Source: Paenacidovorax monticola
Lineage (GTDB): Bacteria; Pseudomonadota; Gammaproteobacteria; Burkholderiales; Burkholderiaceae_C
DNA: 64,000 bases
Assembly (NCBI RefSeq): GCF_014489595.1
Contig: NZ_CP060790.1
Span: 4,030,001 to 4,094,000 of the forward strand
Direction of reading: 5' to 3'
Made by a program: the position numbers and the translations under genes
Notes under the pieces: model-generated
Told to the model about the DNA's origin: nothing
Databases searched by the model: none
The model's input: only the letters and a program-made list of their open reading frames with translations
In this document: positions 1 to 8,400 of the stretch, one piece after another
Layout: each line of letters opens with the position of its first letter
Numbering within the stretch: the first letter of the stretch is position 1

Positions 1-803
1 TTGCTGCGGGGCTCGGCCAGCAGCGTGGTCTTGAACGAGGTGTCGGACTGGCCCTGGGCCGCGCCCGGCACGGCGCCCGGGGCTGCGCCGCCGCCGCCCT
101 CGATCAGCCGCGCGATCAGCGGTGCCAGGTCGCCGGCCACCGCGTGCTGCAGCGGAATGATCTCCACGTCGGTGGCGTTGGCCACGTCCATCGCCGCGAT
201 GATGCGCGCCATGCGCTGCAGGTTGTCGGCGTAGTCGGTGATCACGAGCGAGTTGTTGCCCGGGTTCACGTTGATGGTGTTGTTGGGGCTGATGAGCGGG
301 CGCAGCACCGGCACCAGGTTGTTCGCGTTCTCGAAATTGAGCTTGAAGATCTGCGTGACGATCTGACCGCCCTGCTGGCTGGGCACGGCGCCGCCTTGCG
401 AGACGCCCACGCTGCCGCCCTGGAGCTTGGCGTCGGCCTCGGGCACCACCTTGTACAGGCCCGCGGCCTCGACCACCGTGAAGCCCTGCAGGCGCAGCGC
501 CGCGAGGAACTGCTGGAATGCCGCGGCCGGCGGCACGGGGCGGTCGGTCACCAGGTTGAGCTGGCCCTTCACGCGCGGGTCCACGACCACGTTGCGGCCC
601 GTGATGGTGGCCATGGTGCGCGCCACGGCCTCGATCTCGGCATTGGCGAAGTTCAGCGTCACGGGCTCGCCCGCGCGGATGCCGGCCGTGCCGGTGCTGA
701 CAGCCGTCTGAGCATGAATGGGGCCGCTAGCGCCCGCCAGCAAAGCGCTGACAGCTATCGAATGCAGAGCAAACCGCAGGGAGCGCGGGGTCTTGGTGTT
801 CAT
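1..803 (-). CDS. gspD: Type II secretion outer-membrane secretin GspD (3' end beyond window)
   Basis: GspD forms the outer-membrane channel of the type II secretion system. The visible 267 residues start at ATG 803. They show a Sec signal peptide ending near HAQ, then an N0 domain (VTLNFANAEIEAVARTM) and the start of an N1 domain (GLYKVVPEAD, then NFENANNLVPVLRPLI). The rest, including the secretin barrel, lies off the left edge. The gene follows gspN by five bases and is the last visible gene of the gspG-H-I-J-K-L-M-N-D run. Part of the signal-peptide coding sequence (721-770) matches a dispersed repeat found elsewhere in the window. The identity is clear from these domains and the gene order. 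Confidence 0.93.
   Translation of the reverse strand, partial: MNTKTPRSLRFALHSIAVSALLAGASGPIHAQTAVSTGTAGIRAGEPVTLNFANAEIEAVARTMATITGRNVVVDPRVKGQLNLVTDRPVPPAAAFQQFLAALRLQGFTVVEAAGLYKVVPEADAKLQGGSVGVSQGGAVPSQQGGQIVTQIFKLNFENANNLVPVLRPLISPNNTINVNPGNNSLVITDYADNLQRMARIIAAMDVANATDVEIIPLQHAVAGDLAPLIARLIEGGGGAAPGAVPGAAQGQSDTSFKTTLLAEPRS
721..770 (-). repeat. Dispersed ~45-bp repeat, copy D, inside the gspD signal-peptide region
   Basis: Read on the minus strand this segment contains TTCGATAGCTG, GCGCTT, TGCTGGCGGG and GCTAGCGGCC. It aligns in the same spacing with copies near 8342 and 23748. Here it is translated as part of the GspD signal peptide (about SIAVSALLAGASGP). Confidence 0.55.
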
Positions 804-808
804 GGAGG

Positions 809-1618
809 TCAACCCAGAGAGATGAGGGAGCGCGCACCGCTGCGCCGCCCGATGATATTCAGGAGATTGGACAGCTGCGCCTCGCGCTCGGGCGCGGCGC
901 TGGCTTCGCCCGTGAAGCGCAGGCGCTGGCCCACCCATTGGCCGCTGCCGTTGAGCAGCAGATGGCCGTCGAGCGTCTGCAGCGTGAGCGTGGGCGCGGC
1001 GCCGCCCGCGAGCTGCAGCCGGTAGCTGCCCATGGGGCGCAGCGTGGACAGGCGCGAGGACATGGCCAGCGCGTCGAGCTGGGCCTGGCCCGCGAGCACG
1101 GGGCGGCCCGCCGACCAGCCCAGCTCCAGGCCCTGCGTGCGCAGGGCCAGCCGCCCCTGCGGCTGCAGGGTGTTCCAGGGCGTGCCCAGGCCCGCGAGCA
1201 CGGCGGCGGGCCATTGGCTCTGCCCGTCGTGCACCGTGAGGCGGGCGCCGCCCCAGTGCGGCGCAAGCGCCAGCCGCAGCGGCTCGGGTGTGCAGCAGTC
1301 GGCCTGCAGCGTGGCGGCCAGGCCATTCCAGCGCGGGCGCAACTGCCATTGCAGCCGCCCGGGCAGGGCGGCACGGTCCTGGCTGGACGCGCCGCCGGTG
1401 AGCACGAGCTGGGCCGAGCCGGTCCATACGGTGCCGCGTGCCTGGGCCAGTTGCACCTGGCCGCCGCTGGCACGTGCGATGCCGTGCGCCAGCCAATCGG
1501 CCGGCGCGAAGACCACCAGTGCGGGCAGGGCGCCCAGCAGCAGCCCGCACAGGGCCCAGCCGCGCGGCGAGCGCGGTGCCTGGGCCTGGGGCCGGGAGCG
1601 CGGCGCGGTCCGTGCCAT
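809..1618 (-). CDS. gspN: Type II secretion system protein GspN
   Basis: GspN is an accessory inner-membrane component found in a subset of type II secretion systems. The 269-residue product starts at ATG 1618, which overlaps the gspM stop as TGATG, so the two are translationally coupled. A single N-terminal membrane segment (WALCGLLLGALPALVVFAP) follows a basic start. The rest is periplasmic and rich in small residues and Leu, with the usual pattern GTVWTGSAQLVLTGG. The length fits the family. It lies between gspM and gspD, as in other Comamonadaceae-type loci. No frame break was found. Confidence 0.88.
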   Translation of the reverse strand: MARTAPRSRPQAQAPRSPRGWALCGLLLGALPALVVFAPADWLAHGIARASGGQVQLAQARGTVWTGSAQLVLTGGASSQDRAALPGRLQWQLRPRWNGLAATLQADCCTPEPLRLALAPHWGGARLTVHDGQSQWPAAVLAGLGTPWNTLQPQGRLALRTQGLELGWSAGRPVLAGQAQLDALAMSSRLSTLRPMGSYRLQLAGGAAPTLTLQTLDGHLLLNGSGQWVGQRLRFTGEASAAPEREAQLSNLLNIIGRRSGARSLISLG

Positions 1619-2144
1619 CACCGGCTGGCGTCCGACGGCGGCAGCACCAGCACCAGGCTGCCGTCCCAGCGGGGCACGCCGTTCACGGCTGGGGCCGGGC
1701 TGCGGGCGAGTCGGGCTTCGGTGGGCGCGGCATGCGCGTTGCTGCGCGCCTGGGCGAGCCAGGGGGCCAGCGCATCGGCGCTCGCGCCCTTGAGCGTGAC
1801 GGTGGCGCGGTCGCCCGCGAACTGGATCTGCGCCGTGTTGCCCAGCTGCTGGGCTAGGGAGGTCTGCAGGCTGCGGCGCGCATCGGCCGGACGGGTGGCG
1901 GGGGCCGACTGCAGCTGCAGGGCCTCGGCCTGCAGGGCCTGCATGTGCTGCAACTGGGCGTCGAGCGCGGCATGGCGCGCGGGCGCGCCGCGCAGCGTCT
2001 GCAGCGCAGGGGCCAGGGCCACCCACCACAGCAGGGCCAGCCCGACGACGGCACCGGCGGCCAGCACGAGGTTCTGTTCGCGCGGGGCCAGGGCCTTCCA
2101 GCGCGTGCGCAGCGTGGCGGAAAAATCGTGCAAGGGGCGTTCAT
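1618..2144 (-). CDS. gspM: Type II secretion system protein GspM (N-terminal frameshift)
   Basis: GspM is a bitopic inner-membrane protein that partners GspL in the assembly platform. The body has a cytoplasmic start (WKALAPREQNL), one membrane helix (VLAAGAVVGLALLWWVALAP) and a periplasmic ferredoxin-like domain. The open frame as sequenced begins only at TTG 2133. An ATG at 2144 overlaps the gspL stop as ATGA and gives MNAPL-HDFSATL if one base is added to the run at 2134-2137. That start fits the ATGA/TGATG coupling of the other genes here, so the break is probably a sequencing undercall. With that correction the product is about 175 residues, normal for GspM. Confidence 0.85.
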
Positions 2145-3378
2145 CGGGCCGCCTCCACGCGCACCAGCAAGCCGTCGTCCTGCGACCGGGCCTGGTAGCC
2201 CGCCGCGCCCAGGCGCCCGCGCAGGGGCTCCAGCGCGTCGTCCGGCAGGTCCAGCCCGCGCAGGCGCAGCTCGCCGTTGTTGTATTCGATGGCCGTGGGT
2301 TGTGCGCCGGGGGGCAGGGCAGCGCCTGCGGCGGCCATCAGGGTTCCAGGTCGCGGGGCGACAGGCTGCCGGACGACTGGCGCAGCAATGCCACCTCGCG
2401 CTCCATCTGCACGGGGGCGTCCACCACCACCTTCACTTGCGGAAAGGTCTGGGTGAGCGCGCCACGGATGCCGGACTCCTTGGCCGCGAGCGATTGGCGC
2501 TCCTGCCAGGCCCAGGCGTTCAGACCCACCAGGTGCGCGGCCGCGAGCAGGCCCGCACCCCAGCGCGCCGCGCGCCACTGCGGCGCGCGCAGGAAGGCGG
2601 CGGCGGCCGTGCCGGCCTTGCGCAGCAAGCGCGTGTGGCCGTTGCTGGCCAGGTCGAACTGCGCCAGGTCCCAGTGGCCACGCGCGGCACGCAGGGCGTG
2701 CTGGCTGGCCGTCGCCAGCACCACGGCATGGCCCTGGCTGGCCAGCATGCGCTCGGCCAGCGCGGCCACGGCAGGCTCGGCCTGCACGGTGGGCGGGGCG
2801 TCGGTCTGCGGTGCGCGCGCCAGCGCCAGCGGCGCGGCGGCCAGCGGCAGCAGGGCCAGGCCCTGCTCGGCGCCCTGGCCCGTGGCAAGGAACTGGGCAT
2901 CCTCGGGCGTGCCCAGCGCGAAGTATTCCGGGGCTTCGCCCATGCCGGGGGCGAACTCGGGCACCACCCGGCCCACGGGGCGGCCGGCCGCTTCGAGCGC
3001 CTGCAGGCATTGGCGCAGCCAGGCGCGGTCGCACACGGCCACCCAGGCGGCTTCGCCCGCGCGCGCGCCGGGCTGCAGCGCGAAGTGCAACTGCGCTGGC
3101 TCGTCGAGCAGGCGGTCTTCCAGCAGGCCTTCGAGCACGGCGCGCAGGCGCGGCGCGTTCGACAGGGGCACGCCCTGCGGCAGGGTCACGCGCAGCCACG
3201 ACAGCGCACGCACGGGCACCACGGCCACGACCTCGCCCGCGCGGCCAGGCGCGGGCAGCAGGGCGGCCGGGGCACTGGCATGGCGGATGGCGGTGTGGCC
3301 GTCGGCGGTCAGCGTGTAGCTGTATTCGGTATGGGGCCCCGGCGCGGCCTGGGGCAGGTGAAGGATCAGGGTGCTCAT
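2141..3378 (-). CDS. gspL: Type II secretion system protein GspL (frameshift)
   Basis: GspL links the cytoplasmic GspE ATPase to the inner-membrane platform. The first 346 residues (ATG 3378) hold the actin-like cytoplasmic domain and a membrane segment (WGAGLLAAAHLVGLNAWAW). This frame stops after SPRDLEP. The C-terminal ferredoxin-like domain (PTAIEYNNGELRLRG, GYQARSQDDGLLVRVEAAR) continues in another frame to 2141. Adding one base to the CCC run at 2341-2343 joins them as DLEP-LMAAAG into a protein of about 411 residues, close to family length. The start overlaps the gspK stop (ATGA). A genuine split into two coupled proteins is possible but less likely given the pattern of similar breaks here. 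Confidence 0.87.
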
Positions 3379-4408
3379 GGACGGTTGTTGCGGGCCATTT
3401 TAGGGGGCGATGTGACCGTCCTCAGAGGGTTTGCGCTGTCCTGTGCGCCCGCCAGGGCGCGCGCGGGCGGCAGGGCGTTGCGCTGGCGCCAGATGACGGA
3501 GGTCCGATCGCTGAGCCGCTGCACCAGAGAGCGTTCTTCCACGGTGGTCTGGCCCATGCGCAGGCGGCCGCGCACCTCGAAGAAGCCGGAGGCGGTGCTC
3601 AGCACGGAGCTGTCATTGAGCTCCAGGGTACCGCCCAGCAGCGTCTTGACGTCGCCGAGCGAGCGGAAGTAGCGCGATTCGCGTGCCTGCACCATCTTGA
3701 GGGCGCTGGCCTGGTCCAGCCCGTCGATGGCGGCCCACAGCACGTCCACGTCGGCGGTGTTGAGGTTGACGGGGGTGGCCATGGGCAGCATGGCCACGTG
3801 GGGCTCCAGCAGCGCCACGGTGGTGGGCGACAGGCCCAGCCAGCCGAGCTGGTCGGCGGTCTGCGGCATCAGGGGGCGTTGGTGCCGGTGTCGTTGTGCG
3901 CGCGGCGCAGCCCGTCCACCAGCAGGGCCAGCTCCTGCTGCGGCAGGCCCAGCCGTTCGAACAGTCGCGTGAACTGGCGCAGCGCGATGGGTGCGATGGC
4001 CGCGTCGCTGAACAGGTTGCGCAGGTTCAGGCGCGCCTGCATGTCCGTGATCTGCCCCGACAGGAAGGCGTCGATGGCGTCGATGCCCCCGTCGTCCACC
4101 TGGGAGACGTTGCGCTCGGCCGCCAGGAAGGTGGACAGCCGCGCTTCCTGCAGTGGCACGCTCCAGGGCTCGGCCAGGTGGTCCGCGCTGCTGGAGCGCC
4201 CATCCTCGCGCAGGATGAGCCGCGACCAGTCGAGCGCACCCAGCAGGATCCAGGCGGCCTGGGCGCGCGTGCGCTCGGCCGTTTCTACTTCCACGGCGCG
4301 CCACTGCTGCCACAGCGCCGCCGCCGCGAAGGAGGCCACGAGCGTGACGGTGAGCATGGCCGCGAGCAGGGCGGCGCCGCGCGAGCGGAGCGGGGGGCGC
4401 TGCATCAT
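3375..4408 (-). CDS. gspK: Type II secretion minor pseudopilin GspK (frameshift)
   Basis: GspK caps the pseudopilus tip together with GspI and GspJ. ATG 4408 begins MMQRPPLRSRGAALLAAM. The hydrophobic segment after the Gly lacks the Glu+5 of other pseudopilins, which is typical of GspK. The first 179 residues end at NDTGTNAP. The helix-hairpin-helix-like C-terminal half (ATPVNLNTADVDVLWAAIDG, SLGDVKTLLGG) is in another frame. Adding one base at 3872-3876 restores NAP-LMPQTADQ. The joined product is about 344 residues, usual for GspK. The start overlaps gspJ (ATGA). Confidence 0.88.
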
Positions 4409-5067
4409 GGGCGGCTGCTCCCTGCCACGGGGTTGAACCAGTCGCGCGTGACGAGGCCGGCCACCGACTGCCCCGGCGGCAGCGTGAGTTCCAGCCGCAC
4501 GCCATCGGGCATGCCGGCGCTGGCCGTGCCGTCAGCCGCGGGCGTGCCCGCGCTCGACTGCGGATTGGTCCAGGCGCCGCCCCGGTAGTAGAGCAGGCGC
4601 CATTGCGCGAGCGGCAGCAGGGCTACCTCGCCGCGCCGCTCGGCGTCGCCGGGGTTGCGCGCCCACTGGGCGGCCGTCTGCCAAGCCTGCTGCCAGTCGG
4701 CGCGCGTGCGCAGCGGCGGCGACTGCCAGCGCAGCCACTGGTCGGTGCCGTTGGCGTTGCGCCGGGTCCAGGCCACGACGAGCGCACCGGGGTCGGGCCA
4801 GGCGCTGTTGCGCCGCGTCAGGCGCAGCACCTGGCCGTCCCAGTCGATGGGGGTGGTGTGCGGGAGGGGCTGCAGCGCGTCCAGGTCGGCGCCCCATTGC
4901 GCGAGCGCGGCCTGCAGCACCATGTGGGCGTCGGCGCGCTGGCGCGTCTGCTCCTGCGCGCGCACCATGCCGTCGAGCCCGCGCCAGCTCAGGATGGCGA
5001 GCAGGGCCATCACGGCGATGGCCACGAGCAGCTCGATGAGCGTGAAGCCCCGGGCGCGGCGCGGCAT
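4405..5067 (-). CDS. gspJ: Type II secretion minor pseudopilin GspJ
   Basis: Minor pseudopilin of the type II secretion tip complex, 220 residues. It starts at ATG 5067 (TGATG overlap with gspI). A short basic leader MPRRARG is followed by FTLIELLVAIAVMAL, the prepilin peptidase site with Glu+5. The globular domain follows the GspJ pattern (SWRGLDGMVRAQEQT, then the conserved WRLLYYRGGAWTNP). The frame is intact. Downstream are gspK and gspL, upstream gspI and gspH. Confidence 0.93.
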   Translation of the reverse strand: MPRRARGFTLIELLVAIAVMALLAILSWRGLDGMVRAQEQTRQRADAHMVLQAALAQWGADLDALQPLPHTTPIDWDGQVLRLTRRNSAWPDPGALVVAWTRRNANGTDQWLRWQSPPLRTRADWQQAWQTAAQWARNPGDAERRGEVALLPLAQWRLLYYRGGAWTNPQSSAGTPAADGTASAGMPDGVRLELTLPPGQSVAGLVTRDWFNPVAGSSRP

Positions 5068-5447
5068 CAGTTCGCGCCCTGGATGGTGGACACGCGCAGC
5101 ACGGGGTGCCCGCCCGCGAACACCTGCGCGTCGACGCGCCGGAACATCGGGTTGGGCGTGGGGCGCACGGCCACGGCCACGTCGAAGCGCTGGCCGCCCT
5201 GTTCGCACCCCAGGGTGCTGTCGCCGATGGAGGGCAGTTGCCGCGCCAGGCGCAACTGGGTGAGTTCGTTTTCGGCGCACAGCTGCGCGAGCAGCACGTC
5301 GGACTGGCGCTGCGCGTTGCGCGTCAGGGCGCTGGTGGCCTGCAGCCCGGCCATGAGCGCGATGGCCACGACGGCCAGGGCCACCATCACCTCCACCAGG
5401 GTGAAGCCACGGAGGTGGCGTCCGGTGCGCAGGGCCGCCCTGTTCAT
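5067..5447 (-). CDS. gspI: Type II secretion minor pseudopilin GspI
   Basis: Minor pseudopilin of 126 residues starting at ATG 5447, which overlaps the gspH stop (ATGA). The prepilin signal is RGRHLRG-FTLVEVMVALAVVAIAL in type, with cleavage after Gly and Glu at +5 (leader MNRAALRTGRHLRG). The small C-terminal domain holds AENELTQLRLARQLP and ends in VLRVSTIQGAN. Length and position between gspH and gspJ fit the family. The frame is intact. Confidence 0.93.
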   Translation of the reverse strand: MNRAALRTGRHLRGFTLVEVMVALAVVAIALMAGLQATSALTRNAQRQSDVLLAQLCAENELTQLRLARQLPSIGDSTLGCEQGGQRFDVAVAVRPTPNPMFRRVDAQVFAGGHPVLRVSTIQGAN

Positions 5448-5942
5448 GGCAGCGCCTCCACGGCAAAGGGGCGCAGCCCGTCCGTGGCCACGCGCAGCGC
5501 GCGGCCTGGCGCACCAGCGTGGCCTAGCACCACCTGCTGCGGGCCGATGAGGGGCTCGGGGCCCAGCACGAGCACGCCGGGGCCTCGCACCTGGGTGCCT
5601 GCGTCCAGCCAGGCCGAGGGCAGGTTGCCGGGGGCAGGCCGTCGAAGCGGAAGCCCTGCGGCACGGCGCGCCAGCGCACGGGCGCGCCGCTCGCGCGCGA
5701 CTGTGCGCGCGCCGATTCCAGCAGCGCGGCGAGGCGCTCGCCTTCGCGCTCCAGTTGCGTCTGGCCGCTGTCGCGCAGCGCCAGGCCCACGCCGGCGGTG
5801 GCCAGGGCCATGATGCTGACGACGACGAGCAGCTCAAGGAGCGTAAAACCCCCTGTGCCGCTGCGCGGGAGAGGGGACGACGCCAGTGGCCTGGCAAAGC
5901 CAGTTCCACGGCGTCTGCTGGCTTGGGGCGCGCCAGTTTCAT
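5444..5942 (-). CDS. gspH: Type II secretion minor pseudopilin GspH (two frameshifts)
   Basis: GspH is the pseudopilin at the base of the tip complex. ATG 5942 gives a leader (MKLARPKPADAVELALPGHW) that runs into SRAAAQG. The prepilin site GFTLLELLVVVSIMAL lies in the next frame and is reached by adding one base to the run at 5849-5853. A second break at 5630-5634 separates FRFDGLPP from the C-terminal GNLPSAWLDAGTQVRG, which runs to a TGA overlapping the gspI start. With both bases restored the product is about 166 residues, normal for GspH. The two breaks are independent and both lie in G/C runs of five, so sequencing error is the likely cause. Confidence 0.82.
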
Positions 5943-5967
5943 GCGGAGGCGGGCTGGCGCAAACGTT

Positions 5968-6459
5968 CTACTGCCAACTGCCGATGTCGGCGTTCTTGCC
6001 TTCGCCGCCCGACTGGCCGTCGGCGCCGAAGGACATCACGTCCACCTCGCCCTTGATGCCGGGATTCAGGTACTGGTAGGGCCGGCCCCAGGGGTCGTTG
6101 GGCAGCTTTTCGAGGTAGGGCTTCCAGTTGCCGGGGATGGGGCCGTTCGTGGGCTTGGCCACAAGCGCCTGCAAGCCCTGTTCGCCCGTGGGGTAGCGCT
6201 GGTTGTCCAGGCGGTAGAGCTTGAGCGCCTGCATGATGTTGGTCACGTCGGTGCGTGCCGCGGTGCTGCGCGCGTCGTCGGCGCGGTCCAGCACGTTGGG
6301 CACGATGAGCGCGGCGAGCACGCCGATGATGACCAGCACCACCATCAGCTCGATCAGGGTGAAGCCAGCCGCGATGCGGCCGCGCACGGTGCGGGCCGGG
6401 CGCGCGGCGGTGAAGAGACGGGAGGCAGTGGTCACGTTGGGCAGTCTCACGGTGGACAT
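5968..6459 (-). CDS. gspG: Type II secretion major pseudopilin GspG
   Basis: Major subunit of the pseudopilus. From ATG 6459 (MSTVRLPNV) the product has 163 residues; an in-frame ATG at 6492 would add eleven. The leader ends IAAG and the mature protein begins FTLIELMVVLVIIGVLAAL, with Glu+5. The C-terminal half has the GspG hallmarks YRLDNQRYPTGEQGLQALV, LPNDPWGRPYQYLNPG and the calcium-loop region FGADGQSGGEGKNADIG. It is the first gene of the minus-strand gsp run and faces gspC, so a divergent promoter must lie within the few bases between or inside the gene starts. Confidence 0.95.
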   Translation of the reverse strand: MSTVRLPNVTTASRLFTAARPARTVRGRIAAGFTLIELMVVLVIIGVLAALIVPNVLDRADDARSTAARTDVTNIMQALKLYRLDNQRYPTGEQGLQALVAKPTNGPIPGNWKPYLEKLPNDPWGRPYQYLNPGIKGEVDVMSFGADGQSGGEGKNADIGSWQ

Positions 6460-6482
6460 ATCCGGTGAATCATAATCGTGCG

Positions 6483-6956
6483 ATGGTGACAACTTCGCTC
6501 AACCCTTCCCGCCCCTGGGGCGTGCGCCTGGGCACGCTGGCGCTGTGGGCGCTGGCGGGGGCCAGCCTGGTGTACTGGGGCCTGCGCCTCACGGCGCAGC
6601 CCGGTGCCGGCGCGCCGGCCGCCACGGCTGCGGCCCCGGTGGTGCCCGACGCGCAAGCCCTCGCGCGGCTGCTGGGCGCGGGGCCGGCTGTGCCCGCCGC
6701 GGCGGCGCCCGCGCTGTCGCCGGCCAGCCGCTTCGCGCTGGTGGGGGTGCTGGCCGGGCGCCAGAGCGGCGGAGGGGCCGCGTTGATCGCCGTGGACGGC
6801 AAGCCCGCCAAGCCCTACCGCGTGGGCGCCTCCATCGAGCCGGGGCTGGTGCTGCAGGCCGTGGGCCCGCGCGAGGCCCGGCTCGGCGCTTCGGCGGGTG
6901 GCGCCAGCACGCTGACGCTGGCCATGCCGGTGCCCAACGCGCCGGCCGCCAAGTAA
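6483..6956 (+). CDS. gspC: Type II secretion inner-membrane protein GspC
   Basis: GspC couples the inner-membrane platform to the secretin through its periplasmic HR domain. ATG 6483 gives 157 residues; a GTG at 6465 would add six. One membrane segment (LGTLALWALAGASLVYWGLRL) is followed by a Pro/Ala-rich linker and an HR-type domain (ASRFALVGVLAG, GGAALIAVDGKPAKPYRVG, LVLQAVGPREARLG). There is no PDZ or coiled-coil domain after it, so this is the short GspC type. It is transcribed away from gspG. The stop at 6956 lies four bases from the end of the convergent phosphatase gene. Confidence 0.87.
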   Translation: MVTTSLNPSRPWGVRLGTLALWALAGASLVYWGLRLTAQPGAGAPAATAAAPVVPDAQALARLLGAGPAVPAAAAPALSPASRFALVGVLAGRQSGGGAALIAVDGKPAKPYRVGASIEPGLVLQAVGPREARLGASAGGASTLTLAMPVPNAPAAK

Positions 6957-6959
6957 GGC

Positions 6960-7525
6960 TCAGCCCCTTTCCAGGTCGAACGTGGTCCAGGCGCCAAAGG
7001 CCGGCGCCGAGGCCGTCCATTGCGCCGCGCCCGGCAGGGTGCCGGGGGGCTCGGTCATGAGCCAGTGCACGCAGCGCGCCACGCCGGCGTGGGTGATCCA
7101 GACCGTGTCGCCGGGGGCTTCGCGCGCCTGGTGCAGCGCGGCCTGCACGCGCTGCAGCATGGCGTCCAGGCTTTCGCCGCCGCCGGGGCGGTAGTGCGCG
7201 AACCGGGCGGTCCAGGCGTCGTAGTCGGCCGGGGCGATCGCATCCCAGCGCTGGCCTTCCCAGGCGCCGAAATCCAGTTCGGCGAGCCGGGCGTCGCTGT
7301 GGGGCGCCAGGTCGGGCCGCAGCGTCAGCAGGGCCTGGGCGAGTTGCGCGCAGCGCTGGAGCGGTGAGTGCCAGGCCGCGATGCCCGGGGGCAGCACCTG
7401 GGCCAGCGCGCGGGCGGCATCCGCCGTGGCGGCGGCATCCGCCGCCATGTCCAGCGCACCGTAGCAGATGCCCTGCGCCACGAGCGGCCGGGCATGGCGC
7501 ACGATCCAGAGCCGGGGGCTGCCAT
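6960..7525 (-). CDS. cobC: Histidine phosphatase, probable alpha-ribazole phosphatase (frameshift)
   Basis: Phosphohistidine phosphatase superfamily. Next to cobS it most likely removes phosphate from alpha-ribazole-5'-phosphate in cobalamin nucleotide-loop assembly. ATG 7525 gives MAAP and, after adding one base to the run at 7514-7518, RLWIVRHARPL, which holds the catalytic RH. Later residues fit the family: HSPLQRCAQLAQ, LDFGAWEGQRWDAI and the second catalytic His in TVWITHAGVARC. Without the correction the longest frame starts at GTG 7502 (MRHARP) and loses the first beta strand. The role is inferred from the neighbour; a general phosphoglycerate mutase-like phosphatase is the alternative. 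Confidence 0.75.
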
Positions 7526-7538
7526 CCTGGGATACCGC

Positions 7539-8341
7539 CTAGTACCTCAGCGTGAGCGCGGCACCCAGGTAGAAGGCGATTTCGGCCACCTGCTGGGTGG
7601 CGCCCAGGCAGTCGCCCGTGAACCCACCGAGGCGGCGCGCGAAGCCCCGGCGCATCCACGCGGCGGCCACGGCGCTGGCCACGATGCCTGCTATTAAAAA
7701 AAGAGCTGATTGCGCCCACACTACCAGCGCGGCGGGTACAAAGCACCAGAGAACAGCGGCCGAGAGCGAGCGTGCACTGATCTGGTTCGCCAGGGGCTTG
7801 CTCTTGGAGCGCGCCGTGTCGCCCACGTGCGGCAGGCTGCGCACGATGAACAGCGGCCACAGGCGCGAGAGCACATGCGCTCCCCCAGGGCCGCGAGCGC
7901 CGCCGGCAGGCTGTGCGCGCCCAGCAGCGCGAGCAGGGCCAGCTTGGCCGCCAGGGCCAGCACCAGGGCCATGGCGCCATATGCGCCAATGCGCGAGTCC
8001 TTCATGATGTCGAGCGCGCGCTCCCGGTCCGCGCTGCCGCCCAGGCCGTCGGCCACGTCGGCCAGGCCGTCCTCGTGGAAGCCGCCCGTGAGCAGCACGG
8101 TGGCGACCGTCGAACCCACGGCCGCCACGGCGCCGGCCCAGGGATTGGGCGCGAGCAGCCCGGCCAGGGCGGCATAGATCGCCATGGCCACGGCGGCGGC
8201 GATCCAGCCCACGCCGGGAAAGTGCGCGCTGCTCGCGCGCAGCATGGCGGGGCTGTAGCCCACCCATTCCGCCAGCCGCCCCGTGACGGGGATGCGCGTG
8301 AAGAACTGCAGGGCCAGCAGGTAGTGGCGCAGGGCTTGCAT
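7539..8341 (-). CDS. cobS: Adenosylcobinamide-GDP ribazoletransferase CobS (frameshift)
   Basis: Membrane enzyme that joins adenosylcobinamide-GDP and alpha-ribazole (phosphate) in the last steps of coenzyme B12 assembly. ATG 8341 begins MQALRHYLLALQFFTRIPVT, a CobS signature. The conserved GGFHEDGLADVADGLGG and MKDSRIGAYGAMALVLAL follow. The frame breaks near ALAALG. Adding one base at 7882-7886 restores GGAHVLSRLWPLF and the C-terminal membrane helices, ending GDCLGATQQVAEIAFYLGAA. The corrected length is about 267 residues, as expected. It lies 13 bases upstream of the phosphatase gene, so the two form an operon. A dispersed repeat (copy E) lies in its coding sequence at 7690-7730. Confidence 0.88.
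7690..7730 (+). repeat. Dispersed ~45-bp repeat, copy E, inside cobS
   Basis: The segment begins GCTATT, then AGCTGATTGCGC and ends CCAGCGC. It matches copy A in spacing (GCTATT, AGCTG, GCGC). It is translated within a CobS membrane-helix region, so it sits in coding sequence without breaking the frame. Confidence 0.4.
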
Positions 8342-8394
8342 GCTATTTATTCAATAGCTGTTCGCGCTTGATGGATAGGTGCCAGAGGCCATTT
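8342..8394 (+). repeat. Dispersed ~45-bp repeat, copy A, between cobS and ilvA
   Basis: This copy begins GCTATTTATTC, contains AATAGCTGTTCGCGCTTG and ends CAGAGGCCATTTT. It fills most of the gap between the cobS start and the ilvA stop. It shares the core ATAGCT-N4-GCGCTT and a downstream GGCC with copies B and D. Confidence 0.6.
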
Positions 8395-8400
8395 TGCTTG

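Noticed and set aside
2141..3378. gspL as two coupled genes (TGATG at the break)
   Set aside because: The second part is only the missing C-terminal domain of GspL, and a single added base joins both at a conserved sequence. Many similar breaks occur nearby.
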